From: Deltaproteobacteria bacterium
GTDB taxonomy: Bacteria; Myxococcota; Myxococcia; Myxococcales; 40CM-4-68-19
Reading direction: 5' to 3'
Assembly: GCA_005879535.1 (NCBI GenBank)
Contig: VBKI01000060.1
Coordinates: 3,747-67,746 of the forward strand
Length of the DNA stretch: 64,000 nucleotides
Shown here: piece by piece, positions 54,688-62,496 of the stretch
How positions within the stretch are numbered: the stretch's first letter is position 1
Layout: each line of letters opens with the position of its first letter
Notes under the pieces: model-generated
Told to the model about the DNA's origin: nothing
The model's input: only the letters and a program-made list of their open reading frames with translations
The model's database searches: none
Program-made: the position numbers and the translations under genes

Positions 54688-56934
54688 GTGAACGACCTTC
54701 CCGCCCGGATCCTGGCTCGCATCGTTTCCCTGCGCGCGCCCATCCTTCTCGTCTATGCCCTGCTGGTCCCGCTGGCCGCCGTCCGCGCCGCGCGCATCCC
54801 GTCGGAAGGCGGGCTCGAGCGCCTGATCGAGCCCAGCGATCCGGACTACGCCGCGACGCGCGAGTTCCAGCGCATCTTTCCCGATTCGCCCTCGGTGGTC
54901 CTGCTGTTCGAGTCCGACGATCCGTGGGCGCCGGCGAACGTTTCGCGCGTGGATTCGGCCGTCCGCGAGCTTCGCGCAGTGCCCCACCTCGGTGCCTTCT
55001 CCGTCCTCGATGCTGTCCGCCGGGCGCGGCCCGGCGCGCCTCTGGCGGAGCTGCGGCGGCTGGCCACAGGGACGGAATTCTTTCGCAGGCAGGGCCTTCT
55101 CGGAGATCGGTTCCTCTCCGTAGTGGTGGACCTGGACGTGCACGGCGCGGCGGAGCGCGACGGCGCGCTTTCCTCCGTCGACGCCGCCCTTGCGCGTGCG
55201 GGCGCCGGTGCGGTCCGCAGGGTCGGCGCCCCTTACGTCCAGTCCTGGATCGAGCGCGAATCCGGCGCCGCATCCGTCCGCTACTTCCCTTTCTTCGGCG
55301 CCCTGGTGGTCGGAACGGCGCTCCTGCTCTATCGGTCGGTGCGCACCCTCCTCGCGTTCGTGCTCGCGCTCGGATCCGCGGTCGCGCTGGCCGTCGCGGC
55401 GGGAGGGCTTCTCGGCTTCACCTTCACCATCGTCTCGGTGCTGGTGCCGCTCACCGTCCTCGTCACGACGCTCGCGACGCTCGTCTACCTCCAATCCCGA
55501 TTCGTCGATCGCCCGCCCGGCACGCCGGTCGCCGTGCATCAGCTCGCGGCCCTTCGAAACAAGGTTCTGCCGGTGACCGCATCGACGGTCGCCGCGGTGC
55601 TGGGCTTCGCGGCGCTATCGGTGTCCAGGGTGCGGCCGATCAGGGAGCTGGGGATCTGGACCGCGCTCGGCCTCGCCATCTCCTGGCTGGTGGCATTCAC
55701 GCTCTTTCCCGCCTTGCAGCTCGCGCTGCGCACACCCACCGGCACGACCCGCGTCGCGGGAGGCAGGGTCTACGGGCGCCTGGCGGCTGCGTTGCCGGCG
55801 TTCACCTTTCGCCATCGCCGCGCGCTCGTGACCACGGCGCTGCTGCTCTGCGCCGCCGGCGCCGTCGCGCTCTTCGGTATCCCGGGACGGCTCCGGCCGA
55901 TGCCGGTCGCGGTCGATTCGCTCACTTACATCGATCCGTCGCTTCCGCTCCGCAGCGACCTGGTCTGGTTCCGCACGAACGTCGCGGATCTGAACGTCGC
56001 GCACGTCTGGATCCACTTGCCTCGCCCGGCCGGCACCGATCCGGAGGTCCTGCACGCCGTCGATCGCCTCCAGTCTGCGATCGAGGCCGTTCCTTCCGTG
56101 ATCGCGGTGCTTGGCCCCACCACCTTTCTCCGCTTGCGTCGCTACTTCGCCGGCGGCGGAGAGCGGCTGCCCGAAGACCCCGCTCAGTTCGCGCGGGCGG
56201 CAGCTGATCTGGAACAGATGCTGCTGGCGGAACCGGGCCTGCGGGGCTACGTCGACGTGAACGGTTTCCGCGACTTGAACGTCACCGTCCTTTTCTGGCA
56301 GGGCGACGTCGAAGGCTACGCGGCGCTCTCGCGGAACATCGCGCGCGCCTGGGACGGGCTCGGAGCCAAGGCGCCGGCTGGAGCGCGAATGCGCGTGGTG
56401 GGCGAGTCGCTCCTCGAGGTGAAAGTGGGCGCGAGCCTCGTTCCCACCCTGGCGCAGAGCTTCGCCATCACGGCCGCGCTGATCTTCGTGGTCTTCCTCT
56501 TCGTCTTCCGCAGCGCCACCGCGAGAGTCCTGGCGATGATTCCCTCCCTCTTCGCCATCCTGGCGACGTTTTTGGGAATGCGCCTCTTTGGCGCCTCCCT
56601 GAACGTCGCGACGATCCTCATCGCCACCACCGTCCTCGGGACGACGGAGAACGACCAGATCCACTTCTTCCACCACCTGCACGAGCGCGACGGCCATCCG
56701 CTCGGCGATGCTCTCGCGCACGCCTTGCGCGTTTCCGGCCACGCCATCGTCTTCGCGACCCTGATCAACGCCGCCGGCTTTTTGGCGCTCTCCGTCTCCA
56801 GCTTTCCCCCGCTACGGCAATTCGGGCTCGTCACCAGCGCCGCGTTCATTCTCGCGCTGATCGCCGACTTCACCGCGCTGCCGGCGGGGCTCTGGATCGT
56901 GAATCGCCGCAGGAGGCAGGGTCAGCCGACCTGA
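54688..56934 (+). CDS. RND/MMPL-family exporter, hopanoid-transporter-like
   Basis: A 748-residue integral membrane protein with the two-fold RND layout: a first TM helix (LRAPILLVYALLVPLAAV), a periplasmic loop to about residue 200, TM2-6 (FGALVVGTALLLYRSVRTLLAF and following), then a second half with TM, periplasmic loop and final TM block (ITAALIFVVFLFVFRSATARVLAMIPSLFAIL, TENDQIHFFHHLHERDG). It belongs with MMPL/HpnN-type lipid exporters. The position near the hopanoid genes suggests, but does not prove, hopanoid transport to the outer membrane. The GTG at 54688 follows GGAAG; the frame is open upstream without similarity. Confidence 0.82.
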   Translation: MNDLPARILARIVSLRAPILLVYALLVPLAAVRAARIPSEGGLERLIEPSDPDYAATREFQRIFPDSPSVVLLFESDDPWAPANVSRVDSAVRELRAVPHLGAFSVLDAVRRARPGAPLAELRRLATGTEFFRRQGLLGDRFLSVVVDLDVHGAAERDGALSSVDAALARAGAGAVRRVGAPYVQSWIERESGAASVRYFPFFGALVVGTALLLYRSVRTLLAFVLALGSAVALAVAAGGLLGFTFTIVSVLVPLTVLVTTLATLVYLQSRFVDRPPGTPVAVHQLAALRNKVLPVTASTVAAVLGFAALSVSRVRPIRELGIWTALGLAISWLVAFTLFPALQLALRTPTGTTRVAGGRVYGRLAAALPAFTFRHRRALVTTALLLCAAGAVALFGIPGRLRPMPVAVDSLTYIDPSLPLRSDLVWFRTNVADLNVAHVWIHLPRPAGTDPEVLHAVDRLQSAIEAVPSVIAVLGPTTFLRLRRYFAGGGERLPEDPAQFARAAADLEQMLLAEPGLRGYVDVNGFRDLNVTVLFWQGDVEGYAALSRNIARAWDGLGAKAPAGARMRVVGESLLEVKVGASLVPTLAQSFAITAALIFVVFLFVFRSATARVLAMIPSLFAILATFLGMRLFGASLNVATILIATTVLGTTENDQIHFFHHLHERDGHPLGDALAHALRVSGHAIVFATLINAAGFLALSVSSFPPLRQFGLVTSAAFILALIADFTALPAGLWIVNRRRRQGQPT

Positions 56935-57808
56935 TCGGGCAGCGCGTCGAAGTGCACGAGATGGCGGAAGGCGTCGTAGCGGAGGCGCACTTCCGCAAGG
57001 TCGAGGTCCCGCAAGCGGTCGAGGCTGAAGCGCTCGACGGTGAACGAGGCGATGGTCGAGCCCATCACCGCGGCCTGCCGCAGCGCCGGGGGCTCCCCCG
57101 ATTCGAGTCGCCGGCGCCGGTCGGATCGACCACGTCCGTCAGGGGGAAGGCGGGCGCGAAGAACCGGTGCTCCGCGGTAACGAGCAGCGCGCCGTACTCG
57201 CCGCGCTTGATCACCACCGACTTCGCTCCCATCCGCTGCGCTGCGTGCGCGGCCTTCATCACGTTGCTCTCGCCGGCGAGCTGGCGGACCTCGCTGTCGT
57301 TCACCATCAGGACATCCACGCGCGGCAGGAGCTTCAGCAGCTCCGCCCGCCGCGAGTTGATCCAGTAGTTCATGGTGTCGGCGCAGACGAGACGCGGGCG
57401 TTCGGCCTGGTCCAGCACCCGGATCTGCAGCTCGGGATCGATGTTTCCCAGAAAGATCCTCTCCGCCCGGCGCGCCTGCGCGCCGAGACGGGGCGAGAAG
57501 TGCTCGAAGACGTTGAGCTGCGTCTCCAGCGTCTCGGCAATGTTCAGATCGAACCCGTACCGTCCGCGCCAACGGAAGGTCTTCCCGGGGACCTTCTCGA
57601 GCCCGTCCAGATCGACGCCGCGGCGGCGGAGGAACTCCAGATCCCCGAGGGGAAAGTCCTCGCCGATCACCCCGACGACGGACACCTTCGTCAGCAGGCT
57701 GGCGGCGGCCGCGAAATAGGTACCGCTTCCTCCCAGCACGTCGTCGCGCCTGCCGAACGGCGTCTCCACGGAGTCGAGCGCGACGCTGCCCACCACCAGG
57801 AGGCTCAT
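56922..57808 (-). pseudogene. PfkB-family carbohydrate/nucleoside kinase gene with internal deletion and frameshift
   Basis: From ATG 57806-57808 the frame reads a normal PfkB kinase (MSLLVVGSVALDSVETPFG, LGGSGTYFAAAASLL, ADTMNYWI, VMVNDSEVRQLA, GAKSVVIKRGEYGALL) up to VVDPTGAGDS, which includes the catalytic Asp. There the usual FAGGF-L-G segment is missing; the frame runs to an early stop at 57065. The next frame resumes at ESGEPPALRQAAVMGSTIASFTVERFSLDRLRDL and ends normally at 56922. A deletion of roughly 30 bases not divisible by three explains this. An assembly error is possible. Its start overlaps the stop of the downstream-encoded phosphorylase, so the pair was an operon. Confidence 0.8.
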
Positions 57809-58683
57809 GCCTTGAACCTGTCTCCGAGGAGCAGCGCCAGCCGTTCCCGCGCCGAAGAGGAAATGCGGGCGGGCGCCGTGAGCACTGCGCTGTCCAGCGC
57901 GTGCCCGCAGGAGCAGGTGCGCTCGCGGATGCGGCCGAGGCCCAGGACGGCGTTGCGGATCACTTCGCGCGCCGTGGCGACGTTCTTGTGCATGGTCTCG
58001 ATCACCTGCGTGACGGTGACGGCGTCGTGCGCGGGATGCCAGCAATCATAGTCGGTGGCGAGCGCGACGGTGGCGTAGCAGAGCTCCGCCTCGCGGGCGA
58101 GCCTGGCCTCGGGCATCGCGGTCATTCCGATCACGTCGATGCCCCAGCTCCGGTAGAGCTGGCTCTCCGCACGGGTGGAGAACTGCGGCCCCTCGATGCA
58201 CAGATAGGTTCCGTCCGGATGGGCCGTCGCGCCGGCCGCGAAGCAGGCGCCGTTCAGGTGCTCGTGGAGCTGCGGGCACACCGGATCGGCGAACGCGACG
58301 TGCGCGACGATCCCGTCGCCGAAGAACGTCCTCGGCCGCCCCACGGTCCGGTCGATGTATTGCTTCGGCAGCACCAGATGCCCGGGCGCGATGGCCTCCT
58401 TCATCGATCCCACTGCCGAGACGCTGACCACGCGCATGGCGCCGAGCTGTTTCAGGGCGTGCAGGTTCGCCCGATACGGCACCTCGCTGGGCGTCAGGCG
58501 GTGCCCGGCGCCGTGGCGCGCGACGAACGCCACCTCCTCTTCGCCGAGCCGGCCGACGACGATCTCGTCGCTCGCGTCGCCGAACGGAGTCCGCACCTTC
58601 TCGCGGCGTACGCCGGTGAGGCCGGGAAGGTCATAAAGGCCCGAACCGCCGATGATCCCGAGCACGGCGCGCGGGTTTCGCAC
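57805..58683 (-). CDS. mtnP: S-methyl-5'-thioadenosine phosphorylase
   Basis: A 292-residue family 2 purine/MTA phosphorylase: AVLGIIGGSGLYDLPGL at the start, FVARHGAGHRLTPSEVPYRAN, VSAVGSMKEAIAPGHLVLPKQYIDRT, IEGPQFSTRAES and IGMTAMPEARLAREAELCYA. It cleaves methylthioadenosine from polyamine synthesis into adenine and methylthioribose-1-phosphate; related members act on other purine nucleosides, so the exact substrate is not certain. It starts at GTG 58681-58683 and is coupled to a PfkB-type kinase gene. Confidence 0.92.
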   Translation of the reverse strand: MRNPRAVLGIIGGSGLYDLPGLTGVRREKVRTPFGDASDEIVVGRLGEEEVAFVARHGAGHRLTPSEVPYRANLHALKQLGAMRVVSVSAVGSMKEAIAPGHLVLPKQYIDRTVGRPRTFFGDGIVAHVAFADPVCPQLHEHLNGACFAAGATAHPDGTYLCIEGPQFSTRAESQLYRSWGIDVIGMTAMPEARLAREAELCYATVALATDYDCWHPAHDAVTVTQVIETMHKNVATAREVIRNAVLGLGRIRERTCSCGHALDSAVLTAPARISSSARERLALLLGDRFKA

Positions 58684-58799
58684 GGCGGGATGCCGAGGTC
58701 AATTCCCCGCCTCGCCTGTGCCGGCAGCGTCGCGAAGCTCGGCGCGGCGACGACAGTGTCCGATCTTGAAAAGGGCAATAAATGGCCACGGGGGAATAC

Positions 58800-59114
58800 T
58801 CATAGCCCGCCCGAAATGACGCTGATTGGCCCTTTCAGGCGCATGAAGGCGCCCTTTGCCGGCGTGACGGCCGTGAACGCGATGCGCGCGGTGAGATCGA
58901 GGACATGCACGATCGTGCTACCGATGTGCTCCTGCCACGTCAGCATCACCAGCCCATCGCGAACCTCGACGGCTTCGTACTCGACGGTATCCGTGAAACC
59001 GGCGTTGTGGCCGGAAACGATCTGCACGGTCAGCTCGCGATCGGAGAGGAACGTGATGCGCGGCGTGAACGGCGGAAACGCGATCTCGAGAACCTGTCCG
59101 ACGCGTCCTGTCAT
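58800..59114 (-). CDS. MoaF-like small protein
   Basis: A 104-residue protein (GQVLEIAFPPFTPRITFLSDRELTVQIVSG, TVEYEAVEVRDGLVMLTWQEHIGSTIVHVLDL) that matches the calycin-like MoaF domain, in which W-Q-E and the final strands are conserved. Its function is unclear; no molybdopterin genes are near. Its ATG overlaps the rlmN stop (59111-59114). Confidence 0.75.
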   Translation of the reverse strand: MTGRVGQVLEIAFPPFTPRITFLSDRELTVQIVSGHNAGFTDTVEYEAVEVRDGLVMLTWQEHIGSTIVHVLDLTARIAFTAVTPAKGAFMRLKGPISVISGGL

Positions 59115-60253
59115 GCCAGGCCCCCTCGCGCCTCGCGCTGCCCCTGCACCGCGAGCTGGCCGCAGGCGGCGGCGATGTCGCGGCCGCGGTTCTTGCGCAC
59201 CATGGCGGTGACCCCGCGCGCGTCCAGCGCCTTGCGGAAGGCGACGACGCGCTCGGCGCCCGGATCGCCGAAACCGAGTCCCGGATTTTCGTTGTACGGG
59301 ATCAGGTTCACCTTCACCGGCAGATTCCGGAGCAGCGCCGCCAACCGGGCCGCATCCTCGTCGGAGTCGTTCACGTCGCGCAGCAGCACGTACTCGAACG
59401 TCACCCGGCGACCCTGGCGGGAGGGAAACTTCCGGACGGCGTCCATCAGCGCGGCGATGTCCCACTTCTTGTCGACCGGCATCAGCCGGGCGCGCTGGTC
59501 GTCGGTGGTCGCGTTGAGGGAGACCGCGAGCTTGACCTGCGTGTCCTCGCCGAAGCGCACGATGTTCGGCACCAGGCCGCTGGTCGAGACCGTGATGTGG
59601 CGGTGGCTGAAGTTCGCCCCCTCTTCGCTGAGGAGCAGCTCGAGCGACCGCATCACGTTGTCGTAGTTGTGCAGCGGCTCCCCCATTCCCATGTAGACGA
59701 GGTTCGTCAGCGGCCGCTCTCCCGGTACGCCGAGGCGTCGCAGGTCGTCGTTGACGCGATAGACCTGGTCGCAGATTTCCCCAGCGGTCAGGTTGCGCAC
59801 GAGTCCCATCGTCGCGGTCATGCAGAAGCCGCAGCCCATCGCGCATCCGACCTGCGTGGAGACGCAGAGCGTTCGCCGCACGCGGATGTCGGGCTCCTGC
59901 TCGTCCGCCTCCGGATCGAAGCTCTGCGGTCCCGACTCGTCCGGCATGTAGACGCTCTCGATGAACTTGCCGTCCCAGGTGCGCATCCGGTACTTGCGCG
60001 TTCCGTCGCTCGACTGCTGGACGGCGTCGACGGCAAGCGTCGTCAGCCGCGTTTCCGCGGCGAGCCGCTCACGAAATGCGCGCGGCAGATCCGTCATGGC
60101 GTCCAGCGACGCCGCGCCCTTGCGGTGCAACCAGGAGTAGAGCTGGCGCGCCCGGTACGGCTGCTCCCCCAGGCGCGAGACCAGCGCGGAAAGCTCGGAA
60201 AAGCCCAGCGAGCGCAGGTCGGGCCGCGCTGCGTCGTCCAGCAGGGGAAGCAT
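59111..60253 (-). CDS. rlmN: 23S rRNA / tRNA adenine-C2 methyltransferase RlmN
   Basis: A 380-residue radical SAM methyltransferase: N-terminal helical domain (YRARQLYSWLHRKGAASLDAMTDLPRAFRERL), iron-sulfur motif CAMGCGFCMTATMG, NLVYMGMGEPLHNYDNVM, and the C-terminal region with the methyl-accepting Cys (AACGQLAVQ). It methylates A2503 of 23S rRNA and A37 of some tRNAs. It is followed by the MoaF-like gene and preceded by the CorC-type gene. Confidence 0.97.
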   Translation of the reverse strand: MLPLLDDAARPDLRSLGFSELSALVSRLGEQPYRARQLYSWLHRKGAASLDAMTDLPRAFRERLAAETRLTTLAVDAVQQSSDGTRKYRMRTWDGKFIESVYMPDESGPQSFDPEADEQEPDIRVRRTLCVSTQVGCAMGCGFCMTATMGLVRNLTAGEICDQVYRVNDDLRRLGVPGERPLTNLVYMGMGEPLHNYDNVMRSLELLLSEEGANFSHRHITVSTSGLVPNIVRFGEDTQVKLAVSLNATTDDQRARLMPVDKKWDIAALMDAVRKFPSRQGRRVTFEYVLLRDVNDSDEDAARLAALLRNLPVKVNLIPYNENPGLGFGDPGAERVVAFRKALDARGVTAMVRKNRGRDIAAACGQLAVQGQREARGGLA

Positions 60254-60256
60254 GTC

Positions 60257-61603
60257 TCAGTGGACTTTGTCCGGCGGGACCGGCAGCTGCAAGGGTCCCG
60301 GCTGCTTTTCCGGCCCGGAATGCTGGGGCCCGGTCACGGCGGAGCCGGCGGCGGGCTTGCGGGCGATCTCCACCTTCTGCACCCGCCGGTCATCCGCCGC
60401 CTTGACGGTGAACGTGAGCCCGCCCCAGACCACGAGCGAGCCCGTGGGCGGCACTCGTCCGGCGGTGGAGGTGAGGAATCCGCCCAGCGTCTCGTAGTCG
60501 CCGCCCTCGGGGAAGTCGACGCCGAGGTGCTCCTCCAGGTCGCGGATGGAGACCTGCGCGTCGGCGAGCACCACGCCGTCGGAGAGGATCTTGATGCGCT
60601 TCTCCTCCACGTCGCTCTCGTCGTGGATCTCGCCGACGATCTCCTCGACCACGTCCTCGAGGGTGACGATGCCGCTGGTGCCGCCGAATTCGTCGACCAC
60701 GATGGCGAGATGCGTCTTGCGCCGCTGCATCTCGGTCAACAAGCGCGAGACCTTCATCACCTCGGGCACGAAGAACGGCTTGCGCACGTACTTCGTGAGC
60801 TGGAATTCCTCCGGTTGGATTCCCTTCTTCACGTCGGCGAGCAGCGTCTTGGCATGGAGGACGCCGACCATCTCGTCGAGGCTGCCCCGGTAGACGGGGA
60901 TGCGCGACAGCTCGCTCTCCGTCACCAGCTTCAGCGCCTCCTCGTAGGTGGCGGTCTCTTCCAGGGCGACGACCTGCGTCCGCGGGATCATGATCTCCTT
61001 CACTAGGACTTCGGTGAAGGCGAGCACGCTGGAGAGCAGCTCCTCGCGCACCTTGTCGATCGATCCCTGCCGGGCGCCCATCTCGATCAGGTACTCCAGC
61101 TCCTGCGAAGTGACGGATTCGCCGGAGGGCGGGCTGCTGCCGATGGCGCGGCTGAGCGCGCGCGGGATCTGCACGAACAGCCACGCCAGCGGATAAAGGA
61201 CCCAGTACACGAGCGCGACCAGCGGCATGATGAAGATCGCGTATCCGCTGGCATGACGCTTGGCGAAGGTCTTCGGCGTGATCTCGCCGAACAGCAGGAG
61301 GATGACCGTGGTGAGCCCGGTGAGCACCGCGATCGCGTGGCTGTAGCCGGCCTCGTCCGCAATCAAAGCGGTCAGCGAGCCGAGGCCGACGTTGACGAGC
61401 GTATTGCCGAGCAGCAAGGCGGAGAGGATCCGATCCGGATGGTTCTGCCAGAGCTTGAGGAAGGCGGCGCTACGTCGCCCACTGTCGATGAGCGAACGGA
61501 CACGCGCTTCGCCCAACGCGGTGAGAGCCGTTTCCGCGCTGGAGAAGAAGGCCGCGCCCAACAGGCCGACGACGAATGCGAACCACTGCCAGGATGGGAC
61601 CAA
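60257..61603 (-). CDS. CNNM/CorC-type membrane protein with CBS pair
   Basis: A 448-residue protein: N-terminal CNNM (DUF21) transmembrane domain (WQWFAFVVGLLGAAFFSSAETALTALGEARV, FGEITPKTFAKRHA), a CBS pair (VKEIMIPRTQVVALEETATYEEALKLV, HLAIVVDEFGGTSGIVTLEDVVEEIVGEI) and the C-terminal CorC_HlyC domain (DYETLGGFLTSTAGRVPPTG). These proteins are linked to Mg2+/Co2+ efflux. It appears to start at a TTG (61601-61603) without a strong ribosome site. Confidence 0.93.
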   Translation of the reverse strand: MVPSWQWFAFVVGLLGAAFFSSAETALTALGEARVRSLIDSGRRSAAFLKLWQNHPDRILSALLLGNTLVNVGLGSLTALIADEAGYSHAIAVLTGLTTVILLLFGEITPKTFAKRHASGYAIFIMPLVALVYWVLYPLAWLFVQIPRALSRAIGSSPPSGESVTSQELEYLIEMGARQGSIDKVREELLSSVLAFTEVLVKEIMIPRTQVVALEETATYEEALKLVTESELSRIPVYRGSLDEMVGVLHAKTLLADVKKGIQPEEFQLTKYVRKPFFVPEVMKVSRLLTEMQRRKTHLAIVVDEFGGTSGIVTLEDVVEEIVGEIHDESDVEEKRIKILSDGVVLADAQVSIRDLEEHLGVDFPEGGDYETLGGFLTSTAGRVPPTGSLVVWGGLTFTVKAADDRRVQKVEIARKPAAGSAVTGPQHSGPEKQPGPLQLPVPPDKVH

Positions 61604-61955
61604 AGCCGGGCGAGTCTAACCGGCGCCCCACCGAGCCGTGGCGCTCGGATTGGATCCAGAGCTGCGCCCACCCGCGCGTAGTGGCGGAAAGCTCCCACTG
61701 TTCGTGCACGCGCCAGGCCTGCCCGCGACGCGCTGCGTGAATGGTCCGCGCGGGGCCGACGGATCCGTCGCTGTGCTTCCACGCGAAGGTGATATTGCCC
61801 GCGCGCGCGGCGAGGATGGTGCCGGTAAACACCAGCTTGACCGGGCAATTACCAAAGTAGATTGCCTTGCTCGCTTCCGCGTGGGACCAGCGCACGACGC
61901 GGGGTTCCGCCGATGCGGCGGTGCAGAGCAGCGCGGCGATCGCTCCGATCCGCAT
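61470..61955 (-). CDS. Small exported protein overlapping the CorC-type gene
   Basis: A 161-residue frame with a clear signal peptide (MRIGAIAALLCTAASAEP) and about 95 residues of beta-rich secreted-type sequence (CPVKLVFTGTILAARAGNITFAWKHSDGSVG, WRVHEQWELSATTRGWAQLWIQ). The last 45 codons overlap the start of the CorC-type gene in another frame and look like non-coding text; a TAG one base out of frame near 61617 suggests the natural end was lost by a frameshift. No family recognised. Confidence 0.5.
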   Translation of the reverse strand: MRIGAIAALLCTAASAEPRVVRWSHAEASKAIYFGNCPVKLVFTGTILAARAGNITFAWKHSDGSVGPARTIHAARRGQAWRVHEQWELSATTRGWAQLWIQSERHGSVGRRLDSPGFGPILAVVRIRRRPVGRGLLLQRGNGSHRVGRSACPFAHRQWAT

Positions 61956-61997
61956 TCCCGACCACTGTACCGGCAGAACCGGAGCGGACGAAGGGAA

Positions 61998-62435
61998 CTA
62001 CTTCTTCCAGTCGTACCGAACGAGCTCGGTCTGTGCGAAGAAGTAGGCGATTTCCGTCGTCGCGTTCTCCGCCGAGTCCGAGCCGTGCACGCTGTTGGCC
62101 TCGATGCTCTTCGCGAAGAGCTTGCGGATGGTGCCCGGCGCCGCGTTCGCGGGGTTGGTCGCGCCCATCACTTCACGGTTGCGTGCCACCGCGTCCTCGC
62201 CTTCGAGCACCTGGACGATCACCGGCCCTGAGGTCATGTACTGCACGAGGCTGCGGAAGAACGGCCGTTCCCGGTGCACGGCGTAAAATCCCTCCGCCTC
62301 CTGCTGCGTGAGGTGGAGCATCTTCATCGCCACGGGCTTGAGGCCCGCCTCTTCCAGCTTGGTCAGGATCTTCCCGAGCACGCCGCTCTGCAGCGCATCG
62401 GGCTTGAGGATGGAAAGCGTCCGCTCGGTCGCCAT
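61998..62435 (-). CDS. ndk: Nucleoside diphosphate kinase
   Basis: A 145-residue [24 protein letters not shown] (Lys at the NTP site), [20 protein letters not shown], and the phospho-His motif NSVHGSDS (His117). It exchanges gamma-phosphate among nucleotides. ATG 62433-62435 is preferred over an upstream one. Confidence 0.97.
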   Translation of the reverse strand: MATERTLSILKPDALQSGVLGKILTKLEEAGLKPVAMKMLHLTQQEAEGFYAVHRERPFFRSLVQYMTSGPVIVQVLEGEDAVARNREVMGATNPANAAPGTIRKLFAKSIEANSVHGSDSAENATTEIAYFFAQTELVRYDWKK

Positions 62436-62496
62436 CGCGCGTGGCACCTAACACGCTCGTCCGCGAAGTTCAACGCATCATCGCGCTGGCGCGATG

